64,000 nt of DNA. Source: Paenibacillus dendrobii. Its GTDB lineage: Bacteria; Bacillota; Bacilli; Paenibacillales; Paenibacillaceae. Below are positions 17,540 to 27,407 of this stretch, piece by piece. Numbering within the stretch: position 1 is the first letter of the stretch; each line of letters starts with the position of its first letter. The notes beneath the pieces are model-generated. The model saw only the letters and a list, made by a program, of their open reading frames with translations, was not told where the DNA came from and did no database searches. The stretch spans positions 434,001-498,000 of the forward strand of contig NZ_WUBI01000002.1 in the NCBI RefSeq assembly GCF_009807035.1, written 5' to 3'. The position numbers and the translations under genes were made by a program.

Positions 17540-18436
17540 TTATTCTATATTGGCCAATTGTTCGCGAATTTTTTCCAGTTCCGCCTTCATTTCGACAACA
17601 CGGTTTACCAGAGTCAGATGATTGGCCTTCGATCCAATCGTATTGACTTCCCTGTTCATTTCCTGAATCAGAAAATCCAGCTTTCTTCCGACCGGTTCAT
17701 CCGCACGTAGCAATCCCTTGCACTGCTCAAAATGGCTCTGCAGCCGTATCAGTTCTTCATCAATGTTGGAACGGTCTGCGAAAATAGCTACTTCCATGCC
17801 AAATTTATGTTCATCAAAGGCAAACGAACCGTCATTAAGATCAGACAGCCTTTGTTTGAGCTTATTGCGGTAATCCTCGACTACTGTTGGTGCCAGCTGC
17901 AGCATCTCACCGTGCAGAACCTGTAGCTTGCTCAGCCGCTGCTCCACATCCGCAGCCAGATGCTTGCCTTCGCGGCTTCGCATGGCCGAGAGACCTTCCA
18001 GCGCTTTGCGGAGGCCACTTTCCAGTACGGGACCCCATTCGTCCAAGTCGGAGTCAGCCGGTACGGCTCGATGCTCGGGAGCAATCCATACACCGGGAAG
18101 AGACAACAAATCCTTCACGGTCAGCTCTCCATCAAGGCCATGCTTCCGCGAAAGATCCTGTGCCGCCAGCAGATACGTCTGAACGGCTTGCTCATTAAGC
18201 AAGGCATGTGTAGTATGCTCGTCGCCCTCTTCCTTGTTGACGTAAACGTCAACCCGGCCGCGCTTTACGTACTGCTGCACCGTTCTTCGCAGAGAGTCCT
18301 CGAAGCATGTCCACTCACGCGGCAGACGAAGCACAACTTCGCAGTATCGGTGATTGACGGACTTCACTTCAAATACTACCTTATACCCTCCATGCTGGAG
18401 GGCAGATTGACCATATCCGGTCATGCTAAAAGACAT
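17540..18436 (-). CDS. yicC: YicC/YloC family endoribonuclease
   Basis: The protein is 298 residues from the ATG at 18436, where the family hallmark MSFSMTGYG begins. YicC_N and DUF1732 domains follow, with VKSVNHRYCEV near residue 25 and the conserved end KIREQLANIE. E. coli YicC has been described as an RNase acting on small RNA; the role in Bacillales is less clear. An upstream open stretch to 18517 would run into the yitJ-like gene and lacks conservation. The ribosome binding site is weak. It lies upstream of remA as in B. subtilis. Confidence 0.9.
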   Translation of the reverse strand: MSFSMTGYGQSALQHGGYKVVFEVKSVNHRYCEVVLRLPREWTCFEDSLRRTVQQYVKRGRVDVYVNKEEGDEHTTHALLNEQAVQTYLLAAQDLSRKHGLDGELTVKDLLSLPGVWIAPEHRAVPADSDLDEWGPVLESGLRKALEGLSAMRSREGKHLAADVEQRLSKLQVLHGEMLQLAPTVVEDYRNKLKQRLSDLNDGSFAFDEHKFGMEVAIFADRSNIDEELIRLQSHFEQCKGLLRADEPVGRKLDFLIQEMNREVNTIGSKANHLTLVNRVVEMKAELEKIREQLANIE

Positions 18437-18474
18437 CGGCACCACATCCATTACACTATTGTAATTGATTACGA

Positions 18475-20355
18475 TCAACGAAACAAGGGGGACAATTGCC
18501 GTCCGGATCTGGCCCATACATGCTCGATAAGCTGTGCGCTCATTTCATATAGCATAAACGGAGTCATCAGATAGATACCATTAAAATGGTCCATGGCCAC
18601 ATCCAGAAGCTCCTTGGCGATCTGAACCCCCATGGCTCTTCCCTCTTCCCCTTCAAGCCCGGCCATCCGCCCGCGGACGTCGTCCGAAAGCTGGATACCC
18701 GGAACTTCGTTGTGTAAATATTCTGCATTTCTTCCGCTCGCGAGCGGCATAATCCCCATAAAAATAGGTATATCCAAATGGCTCGTCGCTTCACCGACTG
18801 CACGGATAAGTTCCGGATCATATACAGGCTGGGTCATGATATAATCCGCCCCTGCCGCGATTTTCCTCTCCAACCGCGCCACCGCTTTATGCAAATGTTT
18901 CCCGTGCGGGTTAAAGGCTGCGCCAACCACGAATTTGGCTTTTTGCTTCAAAGGTTTGCCCGAGAAAGCAATTCCTTCGTTCAGTTGTTTGATCATACGT
19001 ATAATTTCAAAAGACGTGAGATCGTATACCGAGCTTGAGCCTGGCAAATCACCAAACTTCGCCGGATCTCCAGTTACGGCCAGTACATGGTTGATGCCAA
19101 GCGCATCGAATCCCATCATATGAGACTGCGTGCCGATCAGGTTGCGGTCCCGGCATGCAATGTGCACCAGCGGTCTCAGGCCTGTCTCGGCTTGAACCAG
19201 ATGTCCTAGGGCCATGTTGCTCATGCGCGTAACGGCAAGGGAGTTGTCAGCCAGGGTGAGCGCATCTGCTCCGGCCTGCTTCAGTCTTTCGGCTCCCTGC
19301 ATGAATTTGGCGATATCCAGATCGCGGGGAGGATCCAGCTCTACAATAACGGTATGGCGCTGCTTCACCAAATCGACTAGGTTAGGCTCGCGGTCCACCG
19401 GGCTATCCTCATCCTGCTGCAAATGTTCATGAATGACAAGCGGAGCCGTTTGCTCCGGAATAGGTTCATATACGAAGTGCTGCGGGGTGTAGTTCTCAAG
19501 CGCTCCGGCTATTGCCGCAATGTGCGCAGGAGTGGTTCCGCAGCAGCCCCCGATAATCCGGGAACCCAAGTCGGCAAATTTCACAGCCATTTGGCCAAAG
19601 TACTCCGGACCCGCTCCGTAATGGTATTCGCCGTCCACATAATCAGCAACACCCGCGTTCGGGTATATGGACATCGGTGCAGGAAGATGCCCCTCAAGCG
19701 TCTTCACCGCGCTCATAATACCGTTTGGACCCGTGCGGCAGTTGAAGCCGATGACATCGGCTCCCTCCTGTTGCATAATCCGGAAAGCCTCAGGCATCGT
19801 GTATCCGTCGAGCGTTCTGGCCACGTCCTCAACTGCGAATTGGCAGATGACAGGAGAATCGGTCAAGCGGCGCGTAATAGACAAAGCAAGCGCGAGTTCC
19901 TCCACATCATAAAAGGTTTCGAGCAGAATCCCGTCCACGCCCTCATTTAATATCGCCTGGAGCTGCTGCTCGAAAAACTTTTTCAGCTCTGTGGTGGACA
20001 CATTCGTCCGCTTGCCCCCGCGAATGGAGCCTATAGCCCCAACCACATAACCGTTCTCTCCGGCAGCTTCACGGGCAATTCTTACGCCTGCACGGTTAAT
20101 CTCGTTTACTTGGGTTTCCAGTCCGTATTTGGACAGCTTGTCAAAGTTAGCGGAAAAAGTATTCGTCTCGAGTATCTGAGCGCCCGCTTCTATGTACCGG
20201 CGGTGGACATCCCGGATGACTTCCGGTGAAACCAAGTTCAGTTCCTCATAAGATATTCCTACAGGAAAACCCATTTGATATAAGAAAGTCCCCATCGCTC
20301 CATCCCCGACAAGCACTTGCGTGTCCAATGCCTTGCGCAAATCCGGCTTCATCAT
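18475..20355 (-). CDS. Bifunctional homocysteine S-methyltransferase / 5,10-methylenetetrahydrofolate reductase (YitJ type)
   Basis: The 626-residue fusion has an N-terminal zinc-dependent homocysteine methyltransferase domain (about 1-295) with the ligand cysteines in GFNCRTGP and IIGGCCGTTP, and a C-terminal FAD-dependent methylene-THF reductase domain (about 325-610) with VIVELDPPRD, ALTLADNS and the YIMTQPVYD strand. It should supply methyl groups for methionine. B. subtilis yitJ has this fusion and is controlled by an S-box; no S-box is visible in the 110 bases between the dapF terminator and this start. The start ATGATG at 20355 follows GGGGGAATT. Confidence 0.93.
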   Translation of the reverse strand: MMKPDLRKALDTQVLVGDGAMGTFLYQMGFPVGISYEELNLVSPEVIRDVHRRYIEAGAQILETNTFSANFDKLSKYGLETQVNEINRAGVRIAREAAGENGYVVGAIGSIRGGKRTNVSTTELKKFFEQQLQAILNEGVDGILLETFYDVEELALALSITRRLTDSPVICQFAVEDVARTLDGYTMPEAFRIMQQEGADVIGFNCRTGPNGIMSAVKTLEGHLPAPMSIYPNAGVADYVDGEYHYGAGPEYFGQMAVKFADLGSRIIGGCCGTTPAHIAAIAGALENYTPQHFVYEPIPEQTAPLVIHEHLQQDEDSPVDREPNLVDLVKQRHTVIVELDPPRDLDIAKFMQGAERLKQAGADALTLADNSLAVTRMSNMALGHLVQAETGLRPLVHIACRDRNLIGTQSHMMGFDALGINHVLAVTGDPAKFGDLPGSSSVYDLTSFEIIRMIKQLNEGIAFSGKPLKQKAKFVVGAAFNPHGKHLHKAVARLERKIAAGADYIMTQPVYDPELIRAVGEATSHLDIPIFMGIMPLASGRNAEYLHNEVPGIQLSDDVRGRMAGLEGEEGRAMGVQIAKELLDVAMDHFNGIYLMTPFMLYEMSAQLIEHVWARSGRQLSPLFR

Positions 20356-20465
20356 AATTCCCCCAACCTGACCGTAGTTTCATACTAATGTACCACAAAA
20401 CTTTTTATATTCCCACCAGTTAGGACGGAATTAACAGAATTTTAAGATCGTACTACACAGACCCG

Positions 20466-20508
20466 AAAAAAGCTTGCCGAACCCTCCCGCAGGTGGCTCA
20501 GCAAGCTT
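20466..20508 (-). terminator. dapF terminator
   Basis: AAGCTTGC and GCAAGCTT (20470-20477, 20501-20508) form the outer stem, an inner CCACCTGCGGGAGGG helix follows, and the minus strand continues into TTTTTTCGGG. It separates dapF from the yitJ-like gene. Confidence 0.85.
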
Positions 20509-20534
20509 TCGCAACGTTTCTTCAGACTCCTGGT

Positions 20535-21371
20535 TTATACCGTTACTTTCCCTGTGTATACGAATGCCGCAGGGCCTGTCATATAAACGCGGTTATCCTG
20601 TTCGTTCCATTGAATGAAGAGGCTGCCGCCTTTCAATCGCACTTCGGCTTCGCGGCCTGTCTTGCCGTTCAGTACGGAGGATACCAGCGTGGCGCAGGCT
20701 CCAGTTCCGCAAGCCAGCGTCGGGCCAGCTCCGCGCTCCCAAACCCGCATATCAATGGTCTGACGGTCCAGCACTGTTGCGAACTCCACGTTCACTTTTC
20801 TAGGGAACAGTGGATGCGTCTCCAATTTCGGGCCCCAATGGGCCAAATCGAAGTTTACGGCATCTTCCACGTAAATCACGCAATGCGGATTGCCCATTGA
20901 AACGGCCGTAAATTGGAACGATGTCCCCTCCGTCTCAATCGGAACATCCACGACCGATGCGGACTCAATCGTTGTGGGAATCTTCAAGCCCTCAAGCACC
21001 GGCTCCCCCATGTCAACGGTTACCGTCACGGCCTTGCCGTTATCCGCCTGGATGGAAACCTTCTGCACGCCGGCCCCGAGCGTTTCAATCGTAATCGTCT
21101 CCCTTTGCACATAACCGTGATCATGCACGTATTTGGCGACGCAGCGGATGGCGTTTCCGCATTGCTCCGCTTCGCTTCCGTCGGAATTGATGATTCTCAT
21201 ACGGTAATCCGCCTGCTCAGAAGGCAGGATATATACCAGTCCGTCCGCCCCGATGCCGAAATAACGATCACACCATTTGACGGCAAGCTCTGCCGCATTG
21301 ACAGGCAGAGCCTGCTCGCCATATATCACAATAAAATCATTGCCTAGACCATGCATTTTCGTAAATTCCAT
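20535..21371 (-). CDS. dapF: Diaminopimelate epimerase
   Basis: The 278-residue cofactor-independent racemase converts LL- to meso-diaminopimelate for peptidoglycan and lysine. Both catalytic cysteines are in place: SEAEQCGNAIRC and LACGTGACAT. The ATG at 21371 starts MEFTKMHGLGNDF, the family N-terminus, with AAGGAG 12 bases upstream; an upstream in-frame ATG at 21446 adds non-conserved residues. It sits between the calcium ATPase and the yitJ-like gene, an insertion relative to the B. subtilis ylo order. Confidence 0.96.
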   Translation of the reverse strand: MEFTKMHGLGNDFIVIYGEQALPVNAAELAVKWCDRYFGIGADGLVYILPSEQADYRMRIINSDGSEAEQCGNAIRCVAKYVHDHGYVQRETITIETLGAGVQKVSIQADNGKAVTVTVDMGEPVLEGLKIPTTIESASVVDVPIETEGTSFQFTAVSMGNPHCVIYVEDAVNFDLAHWGPKLETHPLFPRKVNVEFATVLDRQTIDMRVWERGAGPTLACGTGACATLVSSVLNGKTGREAEVRLKGGSLFIQWNEQDNRVYMTGPAAFVYTGKVTV

Positions 21372-21541
21372 CGGCTTTTGCCACTCCTTAGATCTGCTTG
21401 TATACTGCCCGTTATCATAAAATGAAATAAAGGAACGACTCATCATCTCAAAGTAAGCAGGTCCACTATGGATGATGTAAGAACAAGCTTTATTTCGATT
21501 TTATACAGCATATCGTAAGGAAGGTTGAAATCGTATTAACT

Positions 21542-24340
21542 TTATGCCGAAATTTTTGTACTTTTCGCCACGAAGCGTCCACCGCCGCCTTTGCGCTTTT
21601 GGCGTCTTCCACCCCAAACGCTTCCGGCCCCCATCAAGAAGGTTGGAATGCCGGCGGCCACGATTGAAATGGCCCATTCGCGGAATCCGAGCGGAACGGT
21701 CTTGAATATCGGCTGCAGTGCATCAATGTACATGACGCCAAGCATCAGCACAACGGAGGATAATACCGCGAGTACCAGATATTTGTTCTGCAGCGGATTG
21801 CGGTGAAAAATGGAACGCGAACTTCTGCAGTCAAACACATGAATAAGCTGGGCAAGAACCAATGTAGCGAACGCAACGGATTGTGCCTTGGCGAGTTGGC
21901 CTGCATTGCCTGGGTCGGTTCTCAAAGTTAGCCAGAAGGCTCCGAGAGTGCATATTCCGATCAAGAAACCGCGGCTGACGATCTTCCAGCCGAGCCGCCG
22001 GGCGAAGATATTCTCGCGCGCGCCGCGCGGTTTATGTTCCATTAAATCCTTCTCCGGCTGATCCACACCAAGCGCCATGGCCGGCAGGCCATCTGTAACC
22101 AGGTTCACCCACAGTATCTGGATCGGAAGCAGCGGAAGCGGAAGCGCGAGCATCATCGCGAAGAACATCGTTAAAATCTCGCCTACATTGGAGGCCAGCA
22201 AGTAACGTATAAATTTGCGAATATTTTCATAAATGCTCCGACCTTCCTCGATGGCTGCCACGATAGTGGAGAAGTTATCATCACTGAGCACGAGCGACGA
22301 TGCTTCCTTGGTCACGTCCGTTCCGGTAATACCCATGGCGATCCCGATATCGGCCGCTTTGATGGCAGGTGCGTCATTGACCCCGTCACCGGTCATCGCT
22401 ACCACATGTCCCTTGCGCTGGAGAGATTTCACAATCCGCAGCTTATGTTCGGGAGAAACGCGGGAATAAACAAAAGTGTTGTCTACCTTCGCATCCAGTT
22501 CATCGTCATTGATCCGGTTCAGGTCCTGACCCGACATCGTAAGACCACCGCGCGGCATAATGCCCAGCTGATGGGCGATTGCCTCCGCCGTTGTCCCATG
22601 GTCTCCCGTAATCATGACCGTCTTGATACCGGCACGGCGGCACGTACTGATGGCATCACGAACTTCACGCCGCGGCGGATCGATCATTCCAGCAAGCCCA
22701 ACGAAGACGAGCTGGCTTTCCGCATCTTTCTCATTATTTAATGAATCGTGAGACCGGATATCTCTATATGCCGTTCCCAGTACACGCAGCGCAGCGGAAG
22801 CCATTTGCTCATTCGCGGCTAATACTTTTTGCTTCAGCGTAGTGGTGAAAGGGACCACATTGCCTTCCCAGAGTATATAAGTGCACTGATTCAGCAGCAC
22901 ATCCGGCGCTCCTTTAGTACAGAGCAGCTTGCCGCCTTGATGGCTGACCACGACAGACATCAGCTTCCGTTCGGAATCAAACGGGAATTCCTGATCGCGC
23001 TTGTACAATCCGGACATGGAGTCGGAAGTCATGCCCATCTTGGCGGAAAGCGTAATCAGCGCTCCCTCCGTCGGATCTCCTTTTAAGCTCCATACGGATT
23101 CCATCGGTTCTTCTTTGCCCTTACGTTTGCCCTTGGGCTCCGCATGCTGCGTCTCGAAAATCTCTGCATTGTTGCAGAGCGCCCCGATCTGAAGGAGGCG
23201 GCGCAGTCCCTGATCATTCCTGATGTCGATGGATTTCCCCTTTTCCAGAACCTGTCCTGTCGGCGCATATCCATCCCCTGTAACTTCCAAATCACGGCCG
23301 CCGATCCACAGGCGGGTAACGGTCATTTTATTCTGGGTCAGTGTACCCGTCTTGTCGGAACAGATTACCGAAGCGCAGCCAAGCGTTTCTACGGACGGCA
23401 GCTTGCGCACAATCGCCTTTCTCTTAATCATGCGCTGCACGCCAAGGGCCAATGCGACCGTTACGATGGCTGGCAGTCCTTCAGGAATAGCAGCCACGGC
23501 AAGACTGACGCCTGCAAGGAACATGCCTACTGCCGGCTGACCATGTAAAATCCCCGCTACGACAACCATGACGGTAAGTCCGAGAGCGAGAATGATCAAC
23601 AGTTTGCCGAGCTGCTCCAACCGATGCTGAAGAGGCGTTTGCTGAGTGTCGGTATTTTGGATCAGGTCGGCAATCTTGCCCATTTCGGTATCCATGCCCG
23701 TACGTACAACCATTCCTCTAGCCGTTCCCCGGGTCATCATGGTCCCCATAAATCCGAGGTTCTTCTGGTCTCCTAATGGAACTTCCGATTCAAGAATGGC
23801 CTGGCTATGCTTGCCTACTGGGACCGACTCACCGGTTAATGCCGATTCCTCGATATAACAACTGCTCGTCTCCAGCCAGCGCAGATCCGCAGGAACCCGG
23901 TCGCCGCTCTCCATGATGACGATATCTCCGGGTACCAGCATGTTAGCCGGAATGGACACGGTTTTGCCGCTTCTCAGCACTTTGGCCGATGGGGCAGACA
24001 GCTGCTTCAGCGCCCGCAGGGAACGCTCAGCCCGGAATTCTTGGACAAACCCCAGAACTCCATTGAGCAGAATGATTGCAATAATTGTAATGGCATCCAG
24101 ATATTCGCCCAGCAGTCCGGACACCAGCGTTGCCCCCATCAGCACCAGAACCATAAAATCCTTGAACTGGTTCAAAAACAGCGCAAACAGAGAGATCTTT
24201 TTGCCTTCAGACAACTCATTGCTTCCATGCTGCTTTCTTCGTTCGTCAGCCTGCTCTTCCGTAAGGCCGTGCTGCGGCTGTACGCTCAGAACTTGCTGCA
24301 GATCCTCGGCATTCATCTGATGCCATGCTTTTTGTTCCAT
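21542..24340 (-). CDS. P-type calcium-transporting ATPase (PMR1/SERCA-like, YloB)
   Basis: The 932-residue type IIA P-ATPase pumps Ca2+ out of the cell. Motifs are the actuator TGES (169-172), transmembrane PEGLP (286-290), the phosphorylation site Asp329 in CSDKTGTLTQNK, and the hinge TGDGVNDAPA. Four hydrophobic helices precede and about six follow the large cytoplasmic domains. The C-terminal tail is basic. In B. subtilis the YloB Ca2+-ATPase aids spore germination and heat resistance. It is divergent from rqcH, as yloB is from yloA. A Ca2+/H+ exchanger at 36.4 kb gives a second calcium export route in this window. Confidence 0.95.
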   Translation of the reverse strand: MEQKAWHQMNAEDLQQVLSVQPQHGLTEEQADERRKQHGSNELSEGKKISLFALFLNQFKDFMVLVLMGATLVSGLLGEYLDAITIIAIILLNGVLGFVQEFRAERSLRALKQLSAPSAKVLRSGKTVSIPANMLVPGDIVIMESGDRVPADLRWLETSSCYIEESALTGESVPVGKHSQAILESEVPLGDQKNLGFMGTMMTRGTARGMVVRTGMDTEMGKIADLIQNTDTQQTPLQHRLEQLGKLLIILALGLTVMVVVAGILHGQPAVGMFLAGVSLAVAAIPEGLPAIVTVALALGVQRMIKRKAIVRKLPSVETLGCASVICSDKTGTLTQNKMTVTRLWIGGRDLEVTGDGYAPTGQVLEKGKSIDIRNDQGLRRLLQIGALCNNAEIFETQHAEPKGKRKGKEEPMESVWSLKGDPTEGALITLSAKMGMTSDSMSGLYKRDQEFPFDSERKLMSVVVSHQGGKLLCTKGAPDVLLNQCTYILWEGNVVPFTTTLKQKVLAANEQMASAALRVLGTAYRDIRSHDSLNNEKDAESQLVFVGLAGMIDPPRREVRDAISTCRRAGIKTVMITGDHGTTAEAIAHQLGIMPRGGLTMSGQDLNRINDDELDAKVDNTFVYSRVSPEHKLRIVKSLQRKGHVVAMTGDGVNDAPAIKAADIGIAMGITGTDVTKEASSLVLSDDNFSTIVAAIEEGRSIYENIRKFIRYLLASNVGEILTMFFAMMLALPLPLLPIQILWVNLVTDGLPAMALGVDQPEKDLMEHKPRGARENIFARRLGWKIVSRGFLIGICTLGAFWLTLRTDPGNAGQLAKAQSVAFATLVLAQLIHVFDCRSSRSIFHRNPLQNKYLVLAVLSSVVLMLGVMYIDALQPIFKTVPLGFREWAISIVAAGIPTFLMGAGSVWGGRRQKRKGGGGRFVAKSTKISA

Positions 24341-24563
24341 CCTTTCCTTTCCCTCCCGCTCTTTGTGCTGCTGCCAGAGGTGCCGACAGCTTTTCCACCT
24401 GTTCTAACGTAAATGTATTCGGACAGGACCTGAAATATCACAGAAGGCGCCTCTTAAGTTTTTGGGCAAACTATGGCATCATATAAGAGACGGGTTTCCA
24501 ATCCATAGCACTTACGCAAGGATGAACGAAATTTGGTAATTAAAAGATGGGAGATATATAACA

Positions 24564-26321
24564 ATGGCATTGGACGGAATCGTAACAAAGGCAATCGTGC
24601 ACGAGCTCGAGGCCTGCCGGGGAGCCCGGATCAGCAAAATCTACCAACCGAACGATCATGATATTCTGTTTCACCTCCGCACGCGCGAGGGCAATAGGAA
24701 GCTTCTGCTATCAGTGAACCCGACTTATCCGCGTGTCCACTATACGGAACGGAGTTTCATCAACCCGCAGGAAGCACCGATGTTCTGCATGCTGATGCGC
24801 AAGCACTGCGAAGGGGGAATTATCGAGGAAATCAGCCAGGTGGGAATGGAGAGAATCATCCATTTAACCGTCCGCCAGCGCGATGAGCTTGGGGATGTCT
24901 CGACCAAAAAAATTATCATTGAGCTGATGGGCCGCCACAGCAATATCATTCTTACGGACCCTTCGAGCGGAAATATTCTGGATGGAATCCATCACGTCAC
25001 GCCAAGCATCAGCAGCTATCGGATCGTGATGCCCGGCTTCGCTTATACCGAACCGCCGCAGCAGCACAAGCTCAATCCGCTTATGGCCGACCGCAAGGAG
25101 TTTATCGTCAAATGCTCGGGAGCCCAGGAACCTATTCCCTGGATTGTAGATACCTTTAGCGGGGTCAGTCCGCTTATCGCACAGGAAATCGTTCACCGCT
25201 CCGGGACCCAAACGATATATGATCCACAGCTCAATGAGGACGAACTTTATGAAAGATGCGGTGTGTTATGGGATGCTTTCATATCGGTCATGGAACCTGT
25301 TCGAAATAACGAATATATGCCGGTTACAGGAGCAAACGCCAAAGGCAAGATGGTATTTTCTGCGGTGAACCTAACGCTTCTACAAAATGACATCAAGCAT
25401 TATGATTCCATGAGCGCATGCATGGAGGATTATTACGGAGAGAAGGCGGAGCGCGACACCGTCAAGCAAAAAGTCAGCGATTTGCTTCGCTTCCTGCAAA
25501 ACGAACGATCCAAAAACATCAAGAAGCTGGACCATCTGCATGAGGATCTGGCCGAGGCTGATGATGCAGACCAATACCGAATCTATGGAGAGCTGCTGTT
25601 CGCTTCGCTTCATACCATTCAAAAAGGCGACAAAACAGCGGTGCTCGTCAATTTTTACGATGAGGATCAACGGGAGGTCACCATACCGCTTGATCCGCTG
25701 CTTACGCCTTCGGACAATGCACAGCGCTATTTCAAAAAGTACAACAAGTATAAAAACAGTCTGGTGGTCATCAAGGAGCAGCTCGAGAAAACGCAGGAGG
25801 AAATCCGCTACATGGATGAATTGCTGCAGCAATTGTCCTATGCTTCCATGAGCGATATCGACGAAATCCGCGAGGAGCTGATCCAGCAGGGATATCTCCG
25901 GGACCGCAGCAAAAAGGTCAAGAAAAAGAAGAAGAACGACCGCCCTACGCTGCATGTGTTCACGTCATCGGAAGGTATCGAAATTTACGTCGGCAAGAAC
26001 AATTTGCAAAACGAATATTTAACCAACCGTCTGTCCAGTTCGAACGATACCTGGCTGCATACCAAGGACATCCCTGGCTCGCATGTCGTCATCCGCAGCA
26101 CTGAGTTCGGTGATCAAACGCTCGAGGAAGCGGGACTGCTTGCAGCTTATTACAGCCAAGCCAAGGAATCCAGCAGCGTTCCAGTCGACTATACTCTGAT
26201 CCGCCATGTTCATAAACCTAACGGATCCAAGCCCGGGTTCGTCATCTATGATCATCAGAAAACGCTGGTCATCACGCCCGATAATGAACGGATCAAAGGT
26301 CTTGCCAGTACTCTGAAATAG
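24564..26321 (+). CDS. rqcH: Ribosome-associated quality control protein RqcH (NFACT family, YloA)
   Basis: The 585-residue protein has the NFACT-N domain (about 1-200), a helix-hairpin-helix and coiled-coil middle (about 290-440, rich in Lys/Glu), and the NFACT-R domain near 490-570 with DTWLHTKDIPGSHVV. Family knowledge: RqcH binds split 50S subunits carrying stalled peptidyl-tRNA and adds C-terminal alanine tails that mark products for ClpXP. Older annotations call it fibronectin-binding protein. ATG at 24564 with GGGAG upstream. A strong terminator follows, and the PHP gene converges. Confidence 0.95.
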   Translation: MALDGIVTKAIVHELEACRGARISKIYQPNDHDILFHLRTREGNRKLLLSVNPTYPRVHYTERSFINPQEAPMFCMLMRKHCEGGIIEEISQVGMERIIHLTVRQRDELGDVSTKKIIIELMGRHSNIILTDPSSGNILDGIHHVTPSISSYRIVMPGFAYTEPPQQHKLNPLMADRKEFIVKCSGAQEPIPWIVDTFSGVSPLIAQEIVHRSGTQTIYDPQLNEDELYERCGVLWDAFISVMEPVRNNEYMPVTGANAKGKMVFSAVNLTLLQNDIKHYDSMSACMEDYYGEKAERDTVKQKVSDLLRFLQNERSKNIKKLDHLHEDLAEADDADQYRIYGELLFASLHTIQKGDKTAVLVNFYDEDQREVTIPLDPLLTPSDNAQRYFKKYNKYKNSLVVIKEQLEKTQEEIRYMDELLQQLSYASMSDIDEIREELIQQGYLRDRSKKVKKKKKNDRPTLHVFTSSEGIEIYVGKNNLQNEYLTNRLSSSNDTWLHTKDIPGSHVVIRSTEFGDQTLEEAGLLAAYYSQAKESSSVPVDYTLIRHVHKPNGSKPGFVIYDHQKTLVITPDNERIKGLASTLK

Positions 26322-26336
26322 ATCAGGTCCCCCCGC

Positions 26337-26387
26337 AAAAAAGCTGCCGCCCTGTCCGTTATGGACAGAGGCGAGCAGCTTTTTTTT
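26337..26387. terminator. Bidirectional terminator between rqcH and the PHP gene
   Basis: AAAAAAGCTGC pairs with GCAGCTTTTTT, with a second helix CTGTCC/GGACAG inside. A- and T-runs on both sides serve the two convergent genes. Confidence 0.9.
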
Positions 26388-26418
26388 CCGATACAGCAAT
26401 GATTCCGCTTACCGCAAT

Positions 26419-27279
26419 TTAATCCGCCTCTGCACACCGCTTCAGCTGCGCCAGTACCGATACGGGAACCGACCGGCTGCCGATATCGCCATGGAACACC
26501 ACACCCTGCCTTGCCCCATGATAATCCGATCCTGCCGTGACCATCAATCCATATTCATCCGCCATGGCCTGATAGCGTTCCTCTTCAGCCTTTCCATGAT
26601 CGGAGTGGAAAACTTCAATTCCCGCCGGTTTGGCTTGCTCCAGAATTTCTCTTACCAAGTCATCGTCAGCATAAATCCCAGGATGCGCAAGTACAGGAGT
26701 ACCTCCGGCCTCACGTATCCACTCGCAGGCTTCCTCTGGGGAAATTCTTGGTACCGTGACATACGCCGGAGCATCTTCTCCCAGATAGCGGTTAAAGGCA
26801 TCCCTCATATCCTGAGCATAACCTTTGTTCACCAGGACATCTGCCATATGCGGGCGGCCGACACTCTCATCCGCTTTCAGTTCTCTGCCCAATCCGGCGA
26901 TAACCTCATCAAGCGTAATATTGACGCCCATCTCCTGCAGCTTTGCAATCATTTTGCCATTGCGCTCTTCCCTCGTATTCCTTAAATCAGCCAACCGCTT
27001 CAAAAAGGCCTCATCCTGATAATTCACATAGTACCCCAGAACATGAATATCCTGTCCGCCTGCGCGAGTGCTGATTTCCACTCCCGGCACCACCGCCACG
27101 CCGCAGCGCTCACCCTCTTCCAACGCTTCCGGGATACCTGCAACGGTATCATGATCGGTGATTGCGACAGCCGACAGTCCCTTTTCATATGCAAGTCTGA
27201 CATTCTCCGCAGGACTCTGCATTCCGTCCGAAGCCCGCGTGTGGGTATGCAGGTCGCATCTTCCTTCAAGATGATTCAT
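26419..27279 (-). CDS. PHP-domain metal-dependent phosphoesterase (TrpH/YciV type)
   Basis: The 286-residue PHP protein has the metal-binding motifs DLHTHTRASDG (9-19), ITDHDTV (about 40-46), PGVEIS, VLAHPG near 197 and GSDYHG near 256. Related YciV/RNase AM proteins remove nucleotides from RNA 5' ends or from 3',5'-bisphosphates; substrate here cannot be assigned. ATG at 27279 follows AAGGGGG. It stands alone between two terminators and converges on rqcH. Confidence 0.85.
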   Translation of the reverse strand: MNHLEGRCDLHTHTRASDGMQSPAENVRLAYEKGLSAVAITDHDTVAGIPEALEEGERCGVAVVPGVEISTRAGGQDIHVLGYYVNYQDEAFLKRLADLRNTREERNGKMIAKLQEMGVNITLDEVIAGLGRELKADESVGRPHMADVLVNKGYAQDMRDAFNRYLGEDAPAYVTVPRISPEEACEWIREAGGTPVLAHPGIYADDDLVREILEQAKPAGIEVFHSDHGKAEEERYQAMADEYGLMVTAGSDYHGARQGVVFHGDIGSRSVPVSVLAQLKRCAEAD

Positions 27280-27342
27280 TGTTATTCCCCCTTGTTCTGA
27301 TGTCCATGTCCATTCATTGTATCGGATCCGCAGGCGGCATAC

Positions 27343-27380
27343 AAAAAAGCACGGAATCCGTTACCCGGATGTCCATGCTT
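27343..27380 (-). terminator. Terminator of the 27.4-27.8 kb gene
   Basis: On the minus strand AAGCATGGACATCCG and CGGATTCCGTGCTT form a stem with a short loop, followed by TTTTTTG. Confidence 0.8.
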
Positions 27381-27407
27381 CTCAAAAGAATCATATTTTA
27401 TGTAAAG

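Noticed and set aside
20356..20534. Possible S-box or T-box riboswitch before the yitJ-like gene
   Set aside because: Only the dapF terminator and a short leader are present; no riboswitch signature.
25380..25955. A 191-codon open frame antisense to rqcH with a hydrophobic-looking translation
   Set aside because: It arises from the Lys/Glu coiled-coil codons read backwards; rqcH is conserved over the whole stretch.
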